Assembly (NCBI RefSeq): GCF_008042045.1
Contig: NZ_RDBP01000012.1
Location: forward strand, 3,508,819 to 3,564,686
Origin: Streptomyces sp. T39
GTDB lineage: Bacteria > Actinomycetota > Actinomycetes > Streptomycetales > Streptomycetaceae
Reading direction: 5' to 3'
Length of the DNA: 55,868 nucleotides
The notes under the pieces were generated by a model that did no database searches, was not told where the DNA came from, and saw only the letters and a program-made list of their open reading frames with translations. The translations under genes and the position numbers were made by a program. Of this stretch, positions 1-8,674 are shown one piece after another. Numbering within the stretch: the stretch's first letter is position 1; the number at the start of each line of letters is the position of its first letter.

Positions 1-122
1 GTGCCGGGCGCCCCGCCGCACCCGGCCCCCGCACTCTCCCCGCACGAACCCCCCGCACCGTGCCCGCACACCCCGCACGAACGCCCCGCGCACCGGTCCG
101 GCATGATCCAAAGGAAAGACCC

Positions 123-128
123 TAGACT
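123..128 (+). promoter_or_regulatory. Candidate -10 element for the peptidase operon
   Basis: TAGACT fits the actinobacterial TANNNT -10 pattern and lies 33 bases before the GTG start at 162. That leaves a short leader containing a GGGGAGCGAG ribosome site at about 150-159. No convincing -35 is visible. Bases 1-122 show no coding region I can support; they are C-rich and may be the tail of an upstream intergenic region. Confidence 0.35.
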
Positions 129-161
129 CGCGTCCTCGGACATGCGAACGGGGAGCGAGTC

Positions 162-998
162 GTGAAAATCCTGATCAGCGCCGACATGGAGGGCGCCACC
201 GGCGTGACCTGGCCGGCCGACGTGCTGCCGGGCACCCCCCAGTGGGAACGCTGCCGGTCCCTGTTCACGTCCGACGTCAACGCGGCCGTCCTCGGCTTCC
301 TCGACGGCGGCGCCGACCGGGTCCTGATCAACGAGGCGCACTGGACCATGCGCAACCTCCTCATCGAACAGCTCGACGAGCGGGCCGAGATGCTCACCGG
401 CCGCCACAAGTCGCTGTCCATGGTGGAGGGCGTCCAGCACGGCGACGTCGACGGCATCGCGTTCGTCGGCTACCACACCGGCGCCGGCACCGAAGGCGTC
501 CTCGCCCACACCTACCTCGCCAACTCCATCACCGGCGTCTGGCTGAACGGTGTCCGCGCGAGCGAGGGCATGCTCAACGCGCAGGTCGTCGCCGAATACG
601 GTGTGCCCGTCGTCCTCGTCACCGGCGACGACCTGACCTGCGAGGACGCCCTCGACTACGCGCCCGGCGCGCTGAAGGTCGCCGTCAAGGACCACGTCTC
701 GCGCTACGCCGCCGTCTGCCGCACCCCCGCCCGCACCGCGGCCGACATCCGCGCCGCCGCGAAGGAGGCCGCCGCCCTCGCCGTCCGCCACGAGCCGGTG
801 CGCGGCGGACCGTTCACCGTCGAGGTGGAGTTCGACGCCGAGCATCTGGCGGCTGCGGCCACCGTCGTCCCCGGCGTGGCGCGCGCCCGGGGCGAACGGC
901 GCGTCGCCTACACCAGCGACACCATGTACGAAGGCATTCGCACGTTCAAGGCGGTCACCACGATCGTCTCCGCGGCCGTGGAGGAGCAGTATGGCTGA
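162..998 (+). CDS. M55 family metallopeptidase (DppA-like D-aminopeptidase)
   Basis: This is a 278-residue zinc aminopeptidase of the DppA family, whose characterised members release N-terminal D-amino acids from small peptides as self-compartmentalising oligomers. The N-terminus shows the family signature with Asp8 and Glu10. His60, His105, His116 and Glu135 fall at the positions expected for the zinc site and active site, almost residue for residue with Bacillus DppA, and the length is normal. The GTG start is supported by a GGGGAGCGAG ribosome site just upstream. The gene overlaps the next one by 8 bases, so the two are translationally coupled. The likely cytoplasmic role is processing imported peptides or cell-wall fragments; the exact substrate is inferred. 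Confidence 0.88.
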   Translation: MKILISADMEGATGVTWPADVLPGTPQWERCRSLFTSDVNAAVLGFLDGGADRVLINEAHWTMRNLLIEQLDERAEMLTGRHKSLSMVEGVQHGDVDGIAFVGYHTGAGTEGVLAHTYLANSITGVWLNGVRASEGMLNAQVVAEYGVPVVLVTGDDLTCEDALDYAPGALKVAVKDHVSRYAAVCRTPARTAADIRAAAKEAAALAVRHEPVRGGPFTVEVEFDAEHLAAAATVVPGVARARGERRVAYTSDTMYEGIRTFKAVTTIVSAAVEEQYG

Positions 999-2331
999 GA
1001 TGACGACACCCCCGACCGCCGTGGACACCACCGCGCTGGACGAGGTGGTCGCGTTCACCTCGGACCTGATCCGCATCGACACCACGAACCGGGGCGGCGG
1101 CGACTGCAAGGAGCGCCCCGCCGCGGAGTACGTCGCCGAACGGCTCACGGACGCCGGGCTCGACCCCGTCCTGCTGGAACGCACCCCCGGCCGCGCCAAC
1201 GTCGTCGCCCGCATCCCCGGCACCGATCCGTCCGCCGGAGGGCTGCTCGTCCACGGCCACCTCGACGTCGTCCCCGCCGAACCGTCGGACTGGAGCGTCC
1301 ACCCCTTCTCCGGGGAGGTCCGCGACGGCGTCGTCTGGGGCCGGGGCGCGGTCGACATGAAGAACATGGACGCCATGGTCCTGTCCGTGGTCCGGGCGTG
1401 GGCCCGCCACGGGGTGCGCCCCCGGCGGGACATCGTGATCGCGTACACCGCCGACGAGGAGGACAGCGCGATCGACGGCTCCCGCTTCCTCGCGGACGGC
1501 CATCCCGAGCTCTTCGAGGGCTGCACCGAGGGCATCAGCGAGTCCGGGGCCTACACCCTGCACGCGAACGGCATGTCCCTCTACCCGATCGGTGCGGGCG
1601 AGCGGGGCACCGCCTGGCTGCGGCTCACCGCGGCCGGCCGCGCGGGCCACGGCTCCAAGGTCAACCGGGCCAACGCCGTCACCCGGATCGCCGCCGCCGT
1701 GCACCGCATCGGCGAGCACCGCTGGCCGGTCCGCCTCAGCCCCACCGTCCGCGCCGCACTCACCGAACTCGCCGCCCTGCACGGCCTCGACGCCGACCTG
1801 GACGACCCCGCCTTCGACGTGGACGCCCTCCTCGAACGCCTCGGCCCGGCCGCGCGGATCGTCGAGAACACCGTGCGCAACAGCTCCAACCCGACGATGC
1901 TGGGAGCCGGTTACAAGGTGAACGTCATCCCGGGGCACGCGAGCGCCCACGTGGACGGGCGGGTGGTCCCCGGCGGCGAGGACGAGTTCGTCGCCACCCT
2001 GGACGAGCTGACCGGCCCGGACGTCGACTGGGACTACTACCACCAGGAGATCCCCCTCCAGGCCCCCGTCGACGGCCCGACCTTCGCCCGCCTCCGCGCC
2101 GCCGTCGAGCACTTCGACCCCGACGCGCGCACCGTCCCGTTCTGCATGGGCGGCGGCACCGACGCCAAGGCGTTCTCCCGGCTCGGCATCGACGGCTACG
2201 GCTTCTCCCCGCTCAAGCTGCCGCCCGGCTTCGACTACAACGCCCTCTTCCACGGCGTGGACGAACGCGTCCCCGTCGACGCCCTCCACTTCGGCGTCCG
2301 CGTCCTCGACCACTTCCTGAAGTCCGCCTAG
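991..2331 (+). CDS. M20 family metallopeptidase
   Basis: A 446-residue di-zinc peptidase/deacylase of the M20 (ArgE/DapE/CPG2) superfamily. Visible landmarks are the VHGHLDVVP motif with His90 and Asp92, the bridging Asp122 in GAVDMK, the catalytic pair Glu156-Glu157 in YTADEED, the dimerisation-domain stretch around residues 205-330, and a C-terminal LFHGVDE histidine. Length is typical. ATG 991 lies inside the 3' end of the M55 gene, giving an 8-base overlap. Its neighbours are all peptidases, so a dipeptidase or acyl-amino-acid hydrolase in the same peptide-degrading pathway is likely. M20 enzymes are hard to assign to a substrate from sequence alone. Confidence 0.9.
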   Translation: MAEMTTPPTAVDTTALDEVVAFTSDLIRIDTTNRGGGDCKERPAAEYVAERLTDAGLDPVLLERTPGRANVVARIPGTDPSAGGLLVHGHLDVVPAEPSDWSVHPFSGEVRDGVVWGRGAVDMKNMDAMVLSVVRAWARHGVRPRRDIVIAYTADEEDSAIDGSRFLADGHPELFEGCTEGISESGAYTLHANGMSLYPIGAGERGTAWLRLTAAGRAGHGSKVNRANAVTRIAAAVHRIGEHRWPVRLSPTVRAALTELAALHGLDADLDDPAFDVDALLERLGPAARIVENTVRNSSNPTMLGAGYKVNVIPGHASAHVDGRVVPGGEDEFVATLDELTGPDVDWDYYHQEIPLQAPVDGPTFARLRAAVEHFDPDARTVPFCMGGGTDAKAFSRLGIDGYGFSPLKLPPGFDYNALFHGVDERVPVDALHFGVRVLDHFLKSA

Positions 2332-2342
2332 GAGGATCCGCG

Positions 2343-4343
2343 ATGCTCCCCACGGGCCCGTACGGGACCTGGCCGTCGCCGATCGGCGCCGGCCTCGCCG
2401 CCACCCACGACGGCCGGCCCGACCACCTCGGCGCCGTCGGCGACGAGGTGTGGTGGACCGCGCCGCGCCCCGCCGAGGGCGGCCGCCGCACACTCGTCCG
2501 GCTGCGCGCCGACGGGCGCGAGGAGTCCGCGCTCCCCGCGCCGTGGAACGTCCGCAGCCGGGTCGTGGAATACGGCGGACTGCCCTGGGCCGGCACCGCC
2601 CGCCCCGACGGCGGGCCGCTGATCGTCTTCGTCCACTTCGACGACCAGCGGCTGTACGCCTACGAGCCGGACGTCCCCGGAGCCGTCCCCCGCCCCCTCA
2701 CCCCGCTCTCCGCCACCGGCGGCGGCCTGCGCTGGGCCGATCCGCGGCTGCGGGCCGCCGCCGGCGAGGTGTGGTGCGTGCTGGAGGAGTTCACGGGCCC
2801 GGCGCCCACCGACGTGCGCCGGGTGATCGCCGCCGTCCCCCTGGACGGCTCCGCCGCGGGCGACCGCGGCGCCGTCCGCGAACTCTCCGACGGACGGCAC
2901 CGGTTCGTCACGGGCCCGGAGGTCTCGCCGGACGGACGCAGCGCCGCCTGGATCGCCTGGGACCACCCGCGGATGCCCTGGGACGGCACCGAGGTGATCG
3001 TCGCCGGCATCGCCGACGACGGCGCCTTCACCTCCGCGCGCCCGGTCGCCGGCGGCGAGCAGGAGGCGGTCTGCCAGGTCGCCTGGGCCCCCGACGGAGC
3101 CCTGCTGTACTCCTCCGACGCCGGCGGCTGGTGGGAGGTGCTGCGCGCGGCGCCCGGCGGCGACGGCGGCTTCGGCCCGCCGACGCCGCTCTGCCCCGGC
3201 CGTGCCGAGGAGTTCGGCGGAGCCCTGTGGACGCTCGGCTCCCGGTGGTTCCGGCCGATGCCCGCCGGGCCCGTCGCCGTCGTCCACGGCACCGGCGGCA
3301 CCGCTCTCGGGATACTCGACGCCGAGACCGGCGAGGTCGTCGACGCGCCCGGCCCCTGGACCGAACGGGCCCCCACCCTCGCGGTCTGCGAGGACCGTGT
3401 CTTCGGCGTCGCCGCCAGCCCGCGCAGCGGCTACGAGGTCGTCGAACTCGACACCCGTACCGGACGCGCCCGGGTCGTCGCGGGCGCCCACGACGACCCG
3501 GTGGACCCCGCCTACTACCCCGAGCCGCTGATCCGCACCTTCACCGGTCCCGGCGGCCGCGAGATCCACGCCCACGTCTACCCGCCGCACAGCCCGGACC
3601 GCACCGCCCCCGACGACGAACTGCCGCCCTACGTCATCCGGGCGCACGGCGGCCCCACCGGCCGGGTCCCGCTCGTCCTCGACCTCGAGATCGCCTACTT
3701 CACCTCCCGGGGCATCGGCGTCGCCGAGGTCGCCTACGGAGGCTCCACCGGCTACGGCCGCGCCTACCGCGAACGACTGCGCGAGCAGTGGGGCGTGGTC
3801 GACGTCGAGGACTGCGCGGCCGTCGCCGAGGCCCTCGCCGACGAGGGCACCGCCGACCCGGCACGCCTCGCCGTCCGCGGCGGCAGCGCCGGCGGCTGGA
3901 CCGCGGCCGTCTCCCTGACGACCACCGACGTCTACGCCTGCGGCACGATCGTCTACCCCATCCTCGACCTCCACGCCTGGGCCACCGGAGAGACCCACGA
4001 CTTCGAGTCCCGCTACCTGGAGTCGCTCGTCGGCCCGCTCGCCGACGTCCCCGGCCGCTACCGGGACCGCTCGCCCATCAACCACGTCGACCGGATCACC
4101 GCCCCGTTCCTGCTCCTCCAGGGCCTCGACGACGTGATCTGCCCGCCCGCGCAGTGCGAGCGCTTCCTGGAGAGGATCGCGGGGCGGGGCGTCCCGCACG
4201 CCTACATCGCCTTCCCCGGGGAGGGACACGGCTTCCGCAGGGCCGAGACCATGGAGCGCGCCCTGGAGGCCGAACTCGCCCTCTACACCCGCACCTTCGG
4301 CATCGACCGGCCCGACGTACCCGATCTGGAGCTCCGTACATGA
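2343..4343 (+). CDS. S9 family prolyl oligopeptidase-type peptidase
   Basis: A 666-residue dipeptidyl aminopeptidase/acylaminoacyl-peptidase-like protein. Residues 1-390 form the beta-propeller half, which limits access to small peptides. The C-terminal alpha/beta hydrolase domain contains the nucleophile Ser515 in GGSAGG, an Asp at 596/597 in QGLDDV and His629 in GEGHGF, so the triad is complete. The same frame stays open far upstream inside the M20 gene, but ATG 2343 has a strong AGGAGG site at 2330-2335 and begins at the usual domain start. No signal peptide is seen, so it is probably cytoplasmic. The gene ends with an ATGA overlap onto the S66 gene. Confidence 0.9.
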   Translation: MLPTGPYGTWPSPIGAGLAATHDGRPDHLGAVGDEVWWTAPRPAEGGRRTLVRLRADGREESALPAPWNVRSRVVEYGGLPWAGTARPDGGPLIVFVHFDDQRLYAYEPDVPGAVPRPLTPLSATGGGLRWADPRLRAAAGEVWCVLEEFTGPAPTDVRRVIAAVPLDGSAAGDRGAVRELSDGRHRFVTGPEVSPDGRSAAWIAWDHPRMPWDGTEVIVAGIADDGAFTSARPVAGGEQEAVCQVAWAPDGALLYSSDAGGWWEVLRAAPGGDGGFGPPTPLCPGRAEEFGGALWTLGSRWFRPMPAGPVAVVHGTGGTALGILDAETGEVVDAPGPWTERAPTLAVCEDRVFGVAASPRSGYEVVELDTRTGRARVVAGAHDDPVDPAYYPEPLIRTFTGPGGREIHAHVYPPHSPDRTAPDDELPPYVIRAHGGPTGRVPLVLDLEIAYFTSRGIGVAEVAYGGSTGYGRAYRERLREQWGVVDVEDCAAVAEALADEGTADPARLAVRGGSAGGWTAAVSLTTTDVYACGTIVYPILDLHAWATGETHDFESRYLESLVGPLADVPGRYRDRSPINHVDRITAPFLLLQGLDDVICPPAQCERFLERIAGRGVPHAYIAFPGEGHGFRRAETMERALEAELALYTRTFGIDRPDVPDLELRT

Positions 4344-5287
4344 GCGTGCCCCCGCTGACCCGCCCCCCGCGTCTGACCCCGGGCGCACGGGTCGCCGTCG
4401 TCGCCCCCAGCGGCCCGGTCGCCGGGGAACGCCTCGACGCCGGTCTCGACATCCTGCGCGGCTGGGGCCTCGACCCGCTCGTCATGCCCCATGTCCGCGA
4501 GACCCACCCGTCGCTGCCCTACCTCGCGGGCACCGACGAGGCACGTGCGCGCGACCTGACGGACGCCTGGTGCGACCCCACCGTCGCGGCCGTGCTCTGC
4601 GCCCGCGGCGGTTACGGGGTCCAGCGGGTGACCGACCTCGTCGACTGGGCGGCGATCCGTGCGGCCGCGCCGAAGGTCCTGGTCGGATACAGCGACATCA
4701 CCGCTCTCCACGAGGCGTTCGCCGTACGGGCGGGCATCGCCACCCTCCACGGCCCGATGCCGGGAGCGGTGACGTTCCTCAAGGACGCCCGCACCCAGGA
4801 GCATCTGCGGGCCACCCTCTTCGACCCGGAGTCCGTGCGCGTCCTCGAAGCCCTGCCGGACGCCCGGACCATGGTCCCGGGCCGGGCCACCGGGGTCACC
4901 CTCGGCGGCTGCCTCGCCCTGCTCGCGGGCGACCTCGCCGTGCCGCACACCCGGCCGTCGGCGCGCGGCGGGATCCTGCTGCTGGAGGACGTGGGGGAGG
5001 AGGACTACCGCATCGACCGGATGCTCACCCAGCTCCTGCGCGCCGACTGGCTGACCGGCGTCGCCGGCGTGGTGCTCGGCTCCTGGGCGGAGTGCGGCGA
5101 CTACGCGTCGGTCCGCGCGGTCCTGCTGGACCGGCTGGGCTCCCTGGGCGTCCCCGTCCTGGAGGAATTCGGCTTCGGCCACGGCGAGTCGGCGCTGACG
5201 ATGCCGCTCGGCGTCCGCGCCACGCTCGACACGCAGGAGCGGACGCTGACGCTGCACGACCCGGCACTCGACGCCGCCGCGCGGTGA
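4340..5287 (+). CDS. S66 family LD-carboxypeptidase / MccF-like peptidase
   Basis: A 315-residue serine peptidase of family S66, which includes LdcA (murein tetrapeptide recycling) and MccF (immunity to microcin C-type peptidyl nucleotides). Nucleophile Ser118 (GYSDIT), Glu216 (LLLEDVGE) and His281 (GFGHG) give the Ser-Glu-His triad, and length is standard. The start overlaps the S9 stop by 4 bases (ATGA). I cannot decide between murein recycling and MccF-like detoxification. Company of an M55, an M20, an S9 peptidase and a RimL-like acetyltransferase favours detoxification or peptide scavenging over ordinary murein recycling. Confidence 0.9.
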   Translation: MSVPPLTRPPRLTPGARVAVVAPSGPVAGERLDAGLDILRGWGLDPLVMPHVRETHPSLPYLAGTDEARARDLTDAWCDPTVAAVLCARGGYGVQRVTDLVDWAAIRAAAPKVLVGYSDITALHEAFAVRAGIATLHGPMPGAVTFLKDARTQEHLRATLFDPESVRVLEALPDARTMVPGRATGVTLGGCLALLAGDLAVPHTRPSARGGILLLEDVGEEDYRIDRMLTQLLRADWLTGVAGVVLGSWAECGDYASVRAVLLDRLGSLGVPVLEEFGFGHGESALTMPLGVRATLDTQERTLTLHDPALDAAAR

Positions 5288-5332
5288 CGGACCGGCCCCG
5301 CCACCCGCACCACGACCCCGAGGACCACGCGC

Positions 5333-5938
5333 ATGTCCCACCCGCCGTCCGCGCCCGTCACCCCCGGCGGCGCCCCGTACACCGCCGTCGGCGACCGCAC
5401 CACCCTGCGGCCCGTCACCCTCGGCGACGGGCCGGAGTTCACCGCGCAGGCCCGCCGGAGCACCGGGCTCCACCGCCCCTGGCTCTTCCCGCCGCTGACC
5501 GACGAGGCGTACACGGCCTGGGCGGGCCGTCTGATCGAGGACCCCGCCCGGGCCGGCTACCTCGTCCACGAACGCGCCACCGGAGCCCTCGCCGGCTTCC
5601 TCAACATCAACAACATCGTGGGCGGCGCCTTCCGGTGCGGCTCCCTCGGCTACGGCGCCTTCACCGGCGCCGCGGGACGCGGCCTGATGGGCGAGGCCCT
5701 CGGCCTCCTCGTCGCCCACGCCTTCGGACCGCTGCGCCTGCACCGCCTGGAGGCCAACATCCAGCCGGGCAACGCCGCATCCGTCGGCCTGGTCCGCGCG
5801 GCGGGCTTCCGGCTGGAAGGCTTCTCACCCGACTTCCTGTGCATCGACGGGGAGTGGCGCGACCACCAGCGCTGGGCGCTCACCAGCGAGATGACCGCCC
5901 CGCCGGCCGTCAGCGCCGGCGGCGGCCCCTGTCGTTGA
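5333..5938 (+). CDS. GNAT family N-acetyltransferase (RimJ/RimL type)
   Basis: A 201-residue acetyl-CoA-dependent acetyltransferase. The N-terminal RTTLRPVTLGDG strand, the central beta strands with GSLGYGAF, the acetyl-CoA loop GAAGRGLMGEAL, and the LEANIQPGNAASVGLVRAAGF motif are typical of RimJ/RimL proteins that acetylate ribosomal protein N-termini or small molecules. It follows the S66 gene by 45 bases on the same strand, so it is probably the last gene of the peptidase operon. RimL-like domains can inactivate aminoacyl-nucleotide toxins (MccE C-terminal domain), which makes the pairing with an MccF-like gene suggestive. Its 3' end overlaps the convergent DUF6204-like gene by 29 bases. 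Confidence 0.85.
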   Translation: MSHPPSAPVTPGGAPYTAVGDRTTLRPVTLGDGPEFTAQARRSTGLHRPWLFPPLTDEAYTAWAGRLIEDPARAGYLVHERATGALAGFLNINNIVGGAFRCGSLGYGAFTGAAGRGLMGEALGLLVAHAFGPLRLHRLEANIQPGNAASVGLVRAAGFRLEGFSPDFLCIDGEWRDHQRWALTSEMTAPPAVSAGGGPCR

Positions 5939-6257
5939 CCTTCATGGTGTCCATGTCCGTCGCCGAGCACCTCAGCTCACCGTGGCCGTGGCCGAGCGCG
6001 GCCAGCGCCGTCCGCGCCCGGTCCTCCGCGATCATCTCGGCCATCTCCTCGCCGTCGGCGGCGTCCGACACGACGACGAACCGGTACGAGAAACGCTTCA
6101 GCGCCCGGTCGTAGGAGAGAGACCCCTCCTCCGTGAAGCGGATCGCCCCCAGCCCGTCGTGCCGCTCGACCTCGGAGAGCAGCGCTGCGCGCCCCTCGTC
6201 CGTCAGCCCCTCCCACGCACCCCGGACGATCACCCGGTACGTGTGCTGCGTGCCCAT
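5910..6257 (-). CDS. Small conserved protein, DUF6204-like
   Basis: A 115-residue protein with no signal peptide or membrane segment. The YRVIVRG strand, the repeated SYDRALKRFSYRF/VVVSD beta segments and the acidic helix DGEEMAEMIAEDRA suggest a small ferredoxin-like alpha/beta fold. I recognise it as a family common in Streptomyces and annotated DUF6204, with no known function. The start at 6257 has an AAGGCGG ribosome site upstream; the longer frame to 6548 shows no family-like sequence. The last 29 bases overlap the acetyltransferase gene tail to tail. Confidence 0.75.
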   Translation of the reverse strand: MGTQHTYRVIVRGAWEGLTDEGRAALLSEVERHDGLGAIRFTEEGSLSYDRALKRFSYRFVVVSDAADGEEMAEMIAEDRARTALAALGHGHGELRCSATDMDTMKVNDRGRRRR

Positions 6258-6490
6258 CGTGACGCCGCCTTCTGTCGTGCCTCCGCCGTGCTTCCCCGTC
6301 GCCGCCGGACGCAGCGGGCCCCGTGGACCGTGCCCGTCCGGCCCGGCAAGCCTAGGACGGCGGCGGCGCCGCGCAACCGAAATATCGCGCCCGCCCCTGG
6401 CCGCGCCGCCCCGCCGGGATGTTCCATGGTCATCGGGAAGACCATGGGGACGGCCGGAGGAGGCGCACCCCGGACGAATGCGAGGTTGCC

Positions 6491-8467
6491 GTGCCCACCA
6501 CCGTGCGCCGTGCCGAACTGACCCTGCCCGCCGCACCCCTCGGCCCACCGAACCCGCTTGCGGCCCTGCGCCCCGTCGAGCGGACGCACACGGTCGACGA
6601 GGACACCAGGCGCCGCCTGCCCCGCGACATGGCGCGTCAGATCGGCTACGAACCCCTGCGCACCGTCCTGCCCGTCCGCGTCCTCGACGGCTACGGCCGA
6701 GCGCGCACGCCCACCGCCCTCGACACCCTCGTCCTGGAGAACGAACGCCTGCGCGTCACCGTCCTCCCCGGCCTCGGCGGCCGCGTCCACTCCCTGCACC
6801 ACAAGCCCACCGGCCGCGAACTGCTCCACCGCAACCCGGTCCTCCAGCCCGCCGCCTTCGGCCTGGCGGGGGCCTGGTTCTCCGGCGGCATCGAGTGGAA
6901 CATCGGGGCCACCGGCCACACCGCCCTCGCTTGCGCCCCGCTGCACGCCGCCGTCGTCACCGCCCCCGACGGCGGGCCGATGCTGCGCCTGTGGGAGTGG
7001 GAACGCCTGCGCGATCTGCCCTTCCAGGTCGACCTGTGGCTCCCGGCCGAATCCGACTTCCTCCATGTCGGCGTGCGGGTGCGCAACCCGCACGAGCGCG
7101 CCGCCGCCCTCTCCTGGTGGTCCAACATCGCCGTCGACGAGGACGAGGGCACCCGGATCCTCGCCCCCGCCGACGAGGCCTGGCACTTCGGCTGCACCCG
7201 CAGCCTGCGCCGCGTCCCCGTCCCCGTCTCCGGCGACCGGGCCGCCGACCGCACCTACCCGCTGCGCAGCACCCGCTCCGCCGACTGGTTCTACGAGATC
7301 CCGGGCGACGCCCGCAGGTGGATCGCCGCACTCGACGCCGGCGGCAGCGGCCTGGTGCAGACGTCCACCGACACCCTGCGCGGACGCAAGCTGTTCGTCT
7401 GGGGTTCCGGTCGCGGCGGACGCCGCTGGCAGCGCTGGCTGACCGCACCGGGCACGGGCGGCTACGCCGAGATCCAGGCGGGGATCGCCCGCACCCAGCT
7501 GGAACACGTACGCCTCGAACCGGAGGCGGAGATCAGCTGGCTGGAGGCGTACGGCCCGCTCGACGCCGATCCGGCACTCGTGCACGGCGACGACTGGGCG
7601 GCTGCCCGCGCGGAGACGGAGGCGCGGCTGGCGGCCGCCCTGCCCCGCGCGGCCGTCGACGCCGCCTACCGGGCGTGGCTGACCTGCGCCGACGCCGAGC
7701 CGGGCGAGCGTCTCGCCATCGGCTCCGGGTGGGGCGCCCTCGAAGTGCTGCGGGCCGGCCACGAGCTGCCCGGCACCCCGTTCGACGCCGCGACGCTCGG
7801 CCCGGAACAGGCCCCCTGGCAGGCGCTTCTGGAGACCGGGGCGCTGCCCGCCCCGCGGGGCGCCGAGCCGCCCGGGCCGACGCTGGTGGCCCGCCACTGG
7901 CGGGACATGCTGGAGACCGCTCCGGCCGAGCCGCTGACCGAGTACCACCTCGGCGTCGCCCAGTGGCACGCCGGCGACCTCGCCCAGGCGGTGCGCAGCT
8001 GGGAACGCGGACTGCGGCTCGCCGCCCCGCGCTGGCCGCTGCTGCGTGCCCTGGCCGTCGCCGACCTCACCGGCGGACATCCCGAACGGGCCGCCGACCG
8101 GTACGCCGAATCCTTCGACGACCTGTGCGGGGGGCGCCACGACGACGGTGGGGCGGGGGCCGCCGCCCTGGCCGCCCTCGGCCGGGAGGCCGTCGAGGCG
8201 CTCCTCGCGGCGGGCCGCACCACCGGCGCCCGCGCGGTGTGGGACCGGCTGCCGCCGGACGTCCGCGCCCGCGGCCGATTCCGCCTCCTGCACGTCATGA
8301 TCCTGGTGGCCGAGGACCGCCCGGAGGAGGCGCGCGCGGTGCTCGACGACGGCATCGAGGTCGCGGACCTGCGCGAAGGCGCGGCGGTCCTGGGGGAGCT
8401 GTGGGCCGAGATCACCGACGACCCCCTGCCGGAGATGTACGACTTCCGTATGCAGGGCGGCAGTTGA
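6491..8467 (+). CDS. DUF5107 domain protein with C-terminal tetratricopeptide-like helices
   Basis: A 658-residue protein. Residues 1-350 match what I know as DUF5107, an aldose-epimerase/galactose-mutarotase-like beta-sandwich (VTVLPGLGGRVHSL, GGIEWNIGATGH). The C-terminal 250 residues are Ala/Leu-rich helical pairs resembling tetratricopeptide repeats. Actinobacterial relatives sit near sugar-catabolic genes, so a role with carbohydrates is plausible, but no reaction is established here. The frame opens at 6419, but GTG 6491 is preferred because a GAGG site lies 6 bases upstream and the conserved sequence begins there. The 233 bases upstream (6258-6490) are a divergent promoter region shared with the DUF6204-like gene; I see no clear boxes in it. 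Confidence 0.8.
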   Translation: MPTTVRRAELTLPAAPLGPPNPLAALRPVERTHTVDEDTRRRLPRDMARQIGYEPLRTVLPVRVLDGYGRARTPTALDTLVLENERLRVTVLPGLGGRVHSLHHKPTGRELLHRNPVLQPAAFGLAGAWFSGGIEWNIGATGHTALACAPLHAAVVTAPDGGPMLRLWEWERLRDLPFQVDLWLPAESDFLHVGVRVRNPHERAAALSWWSNIAVDEDEGTRILAPADEAWHFGCTRSLRRVPVPVSGDRAADRTYPLRSTRSADWFYEIPGDARRWIAALDAGGSGLVQTSTDTLRGRKLFVWGSGRGGRRWQRWLTAPGTGGYAEIQAGIARTQLEHVRLEPEAEISWLEAYGPLDADPALVHGDDWAAARAETEARLAAALPRAAVDAAYRAWLTCADAEPGERLAIGSGWGALEVLRAGHELPGTPFDAATLGPEQAPWQALLETGALPAPRGAEPPGPTLVARHWRDMLETAPAEPLTEYHLGVAQWHAGDLAQAVRSWERGLRLAAPRWPLLRALAVADLTGGHPERAADRYAESFDDLCGGRHDDGGAGAAALAALGREAVEALLAAGRTTGARAVWDRLPPDVRARGRFRLLHVMILVAEDRPEEARAVLDDGIEVADLREGAAVLGELWAEITDDPLPEMYDFRMQGGS

Positions 8468-8468
8468 C

Positions 8469-8495
8469 GGGACGCCGTCCCGCACGGGGCGTCCC
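8469..8495 (+). terminator. Hairpin after the DUF5107 gene
   Basis: GGGACGCC pairs with GGCGTCCC across an 11-base loop, starting two bases after the stop codon. There is no T-tract, as is usual for Streptomyces terminators. Confidence 0.5.
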
Positions 8496-8510
8496 GCGGC
8501 CGGGGTGTCA

Positions 8511-8592
8511 GCCGACGGCCGACCCGTGCCGGCCGTTCCGGGCGATGCCCGCCGACGGGCCGAACCGTGCCGGCCCGTTCCGGGCGATGCCC
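8511..8592. repeat. Two tandem ~41-bp imperfect direct repeats
   Basis: Copy one (8511-8550) and copy two (8551-8592) share the core CCGTGCCGG(C)CCGTTCCGGGCGATGCC with a few single-base changes. A third copy appears to begin at 8593 (GCCGAT) and then diverges. They lie in the 207-base convergent intergenic region, in no supported gene. Confidence 0.8.
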
Positions 8593-8674
8593 GCCGATCA
8601 GCGTGTCCGGCATGCCGTACGGAGGACGTCCGCACCCGGACGGGGGGCGACGACGGGACGCTTCGCCGACCCGG

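Noticed and set aside
955..2493. 512-codon minus-strand frame over the M20 gene
   Set aside because: Repetitive Arg/Gly/Val sequence without motifs; the plus strand carries an intact M20 peptidase.
8511..8592. CRISPR-like array
   Set aside because: Only two adjacent repeats with no spacers and no cas genes.
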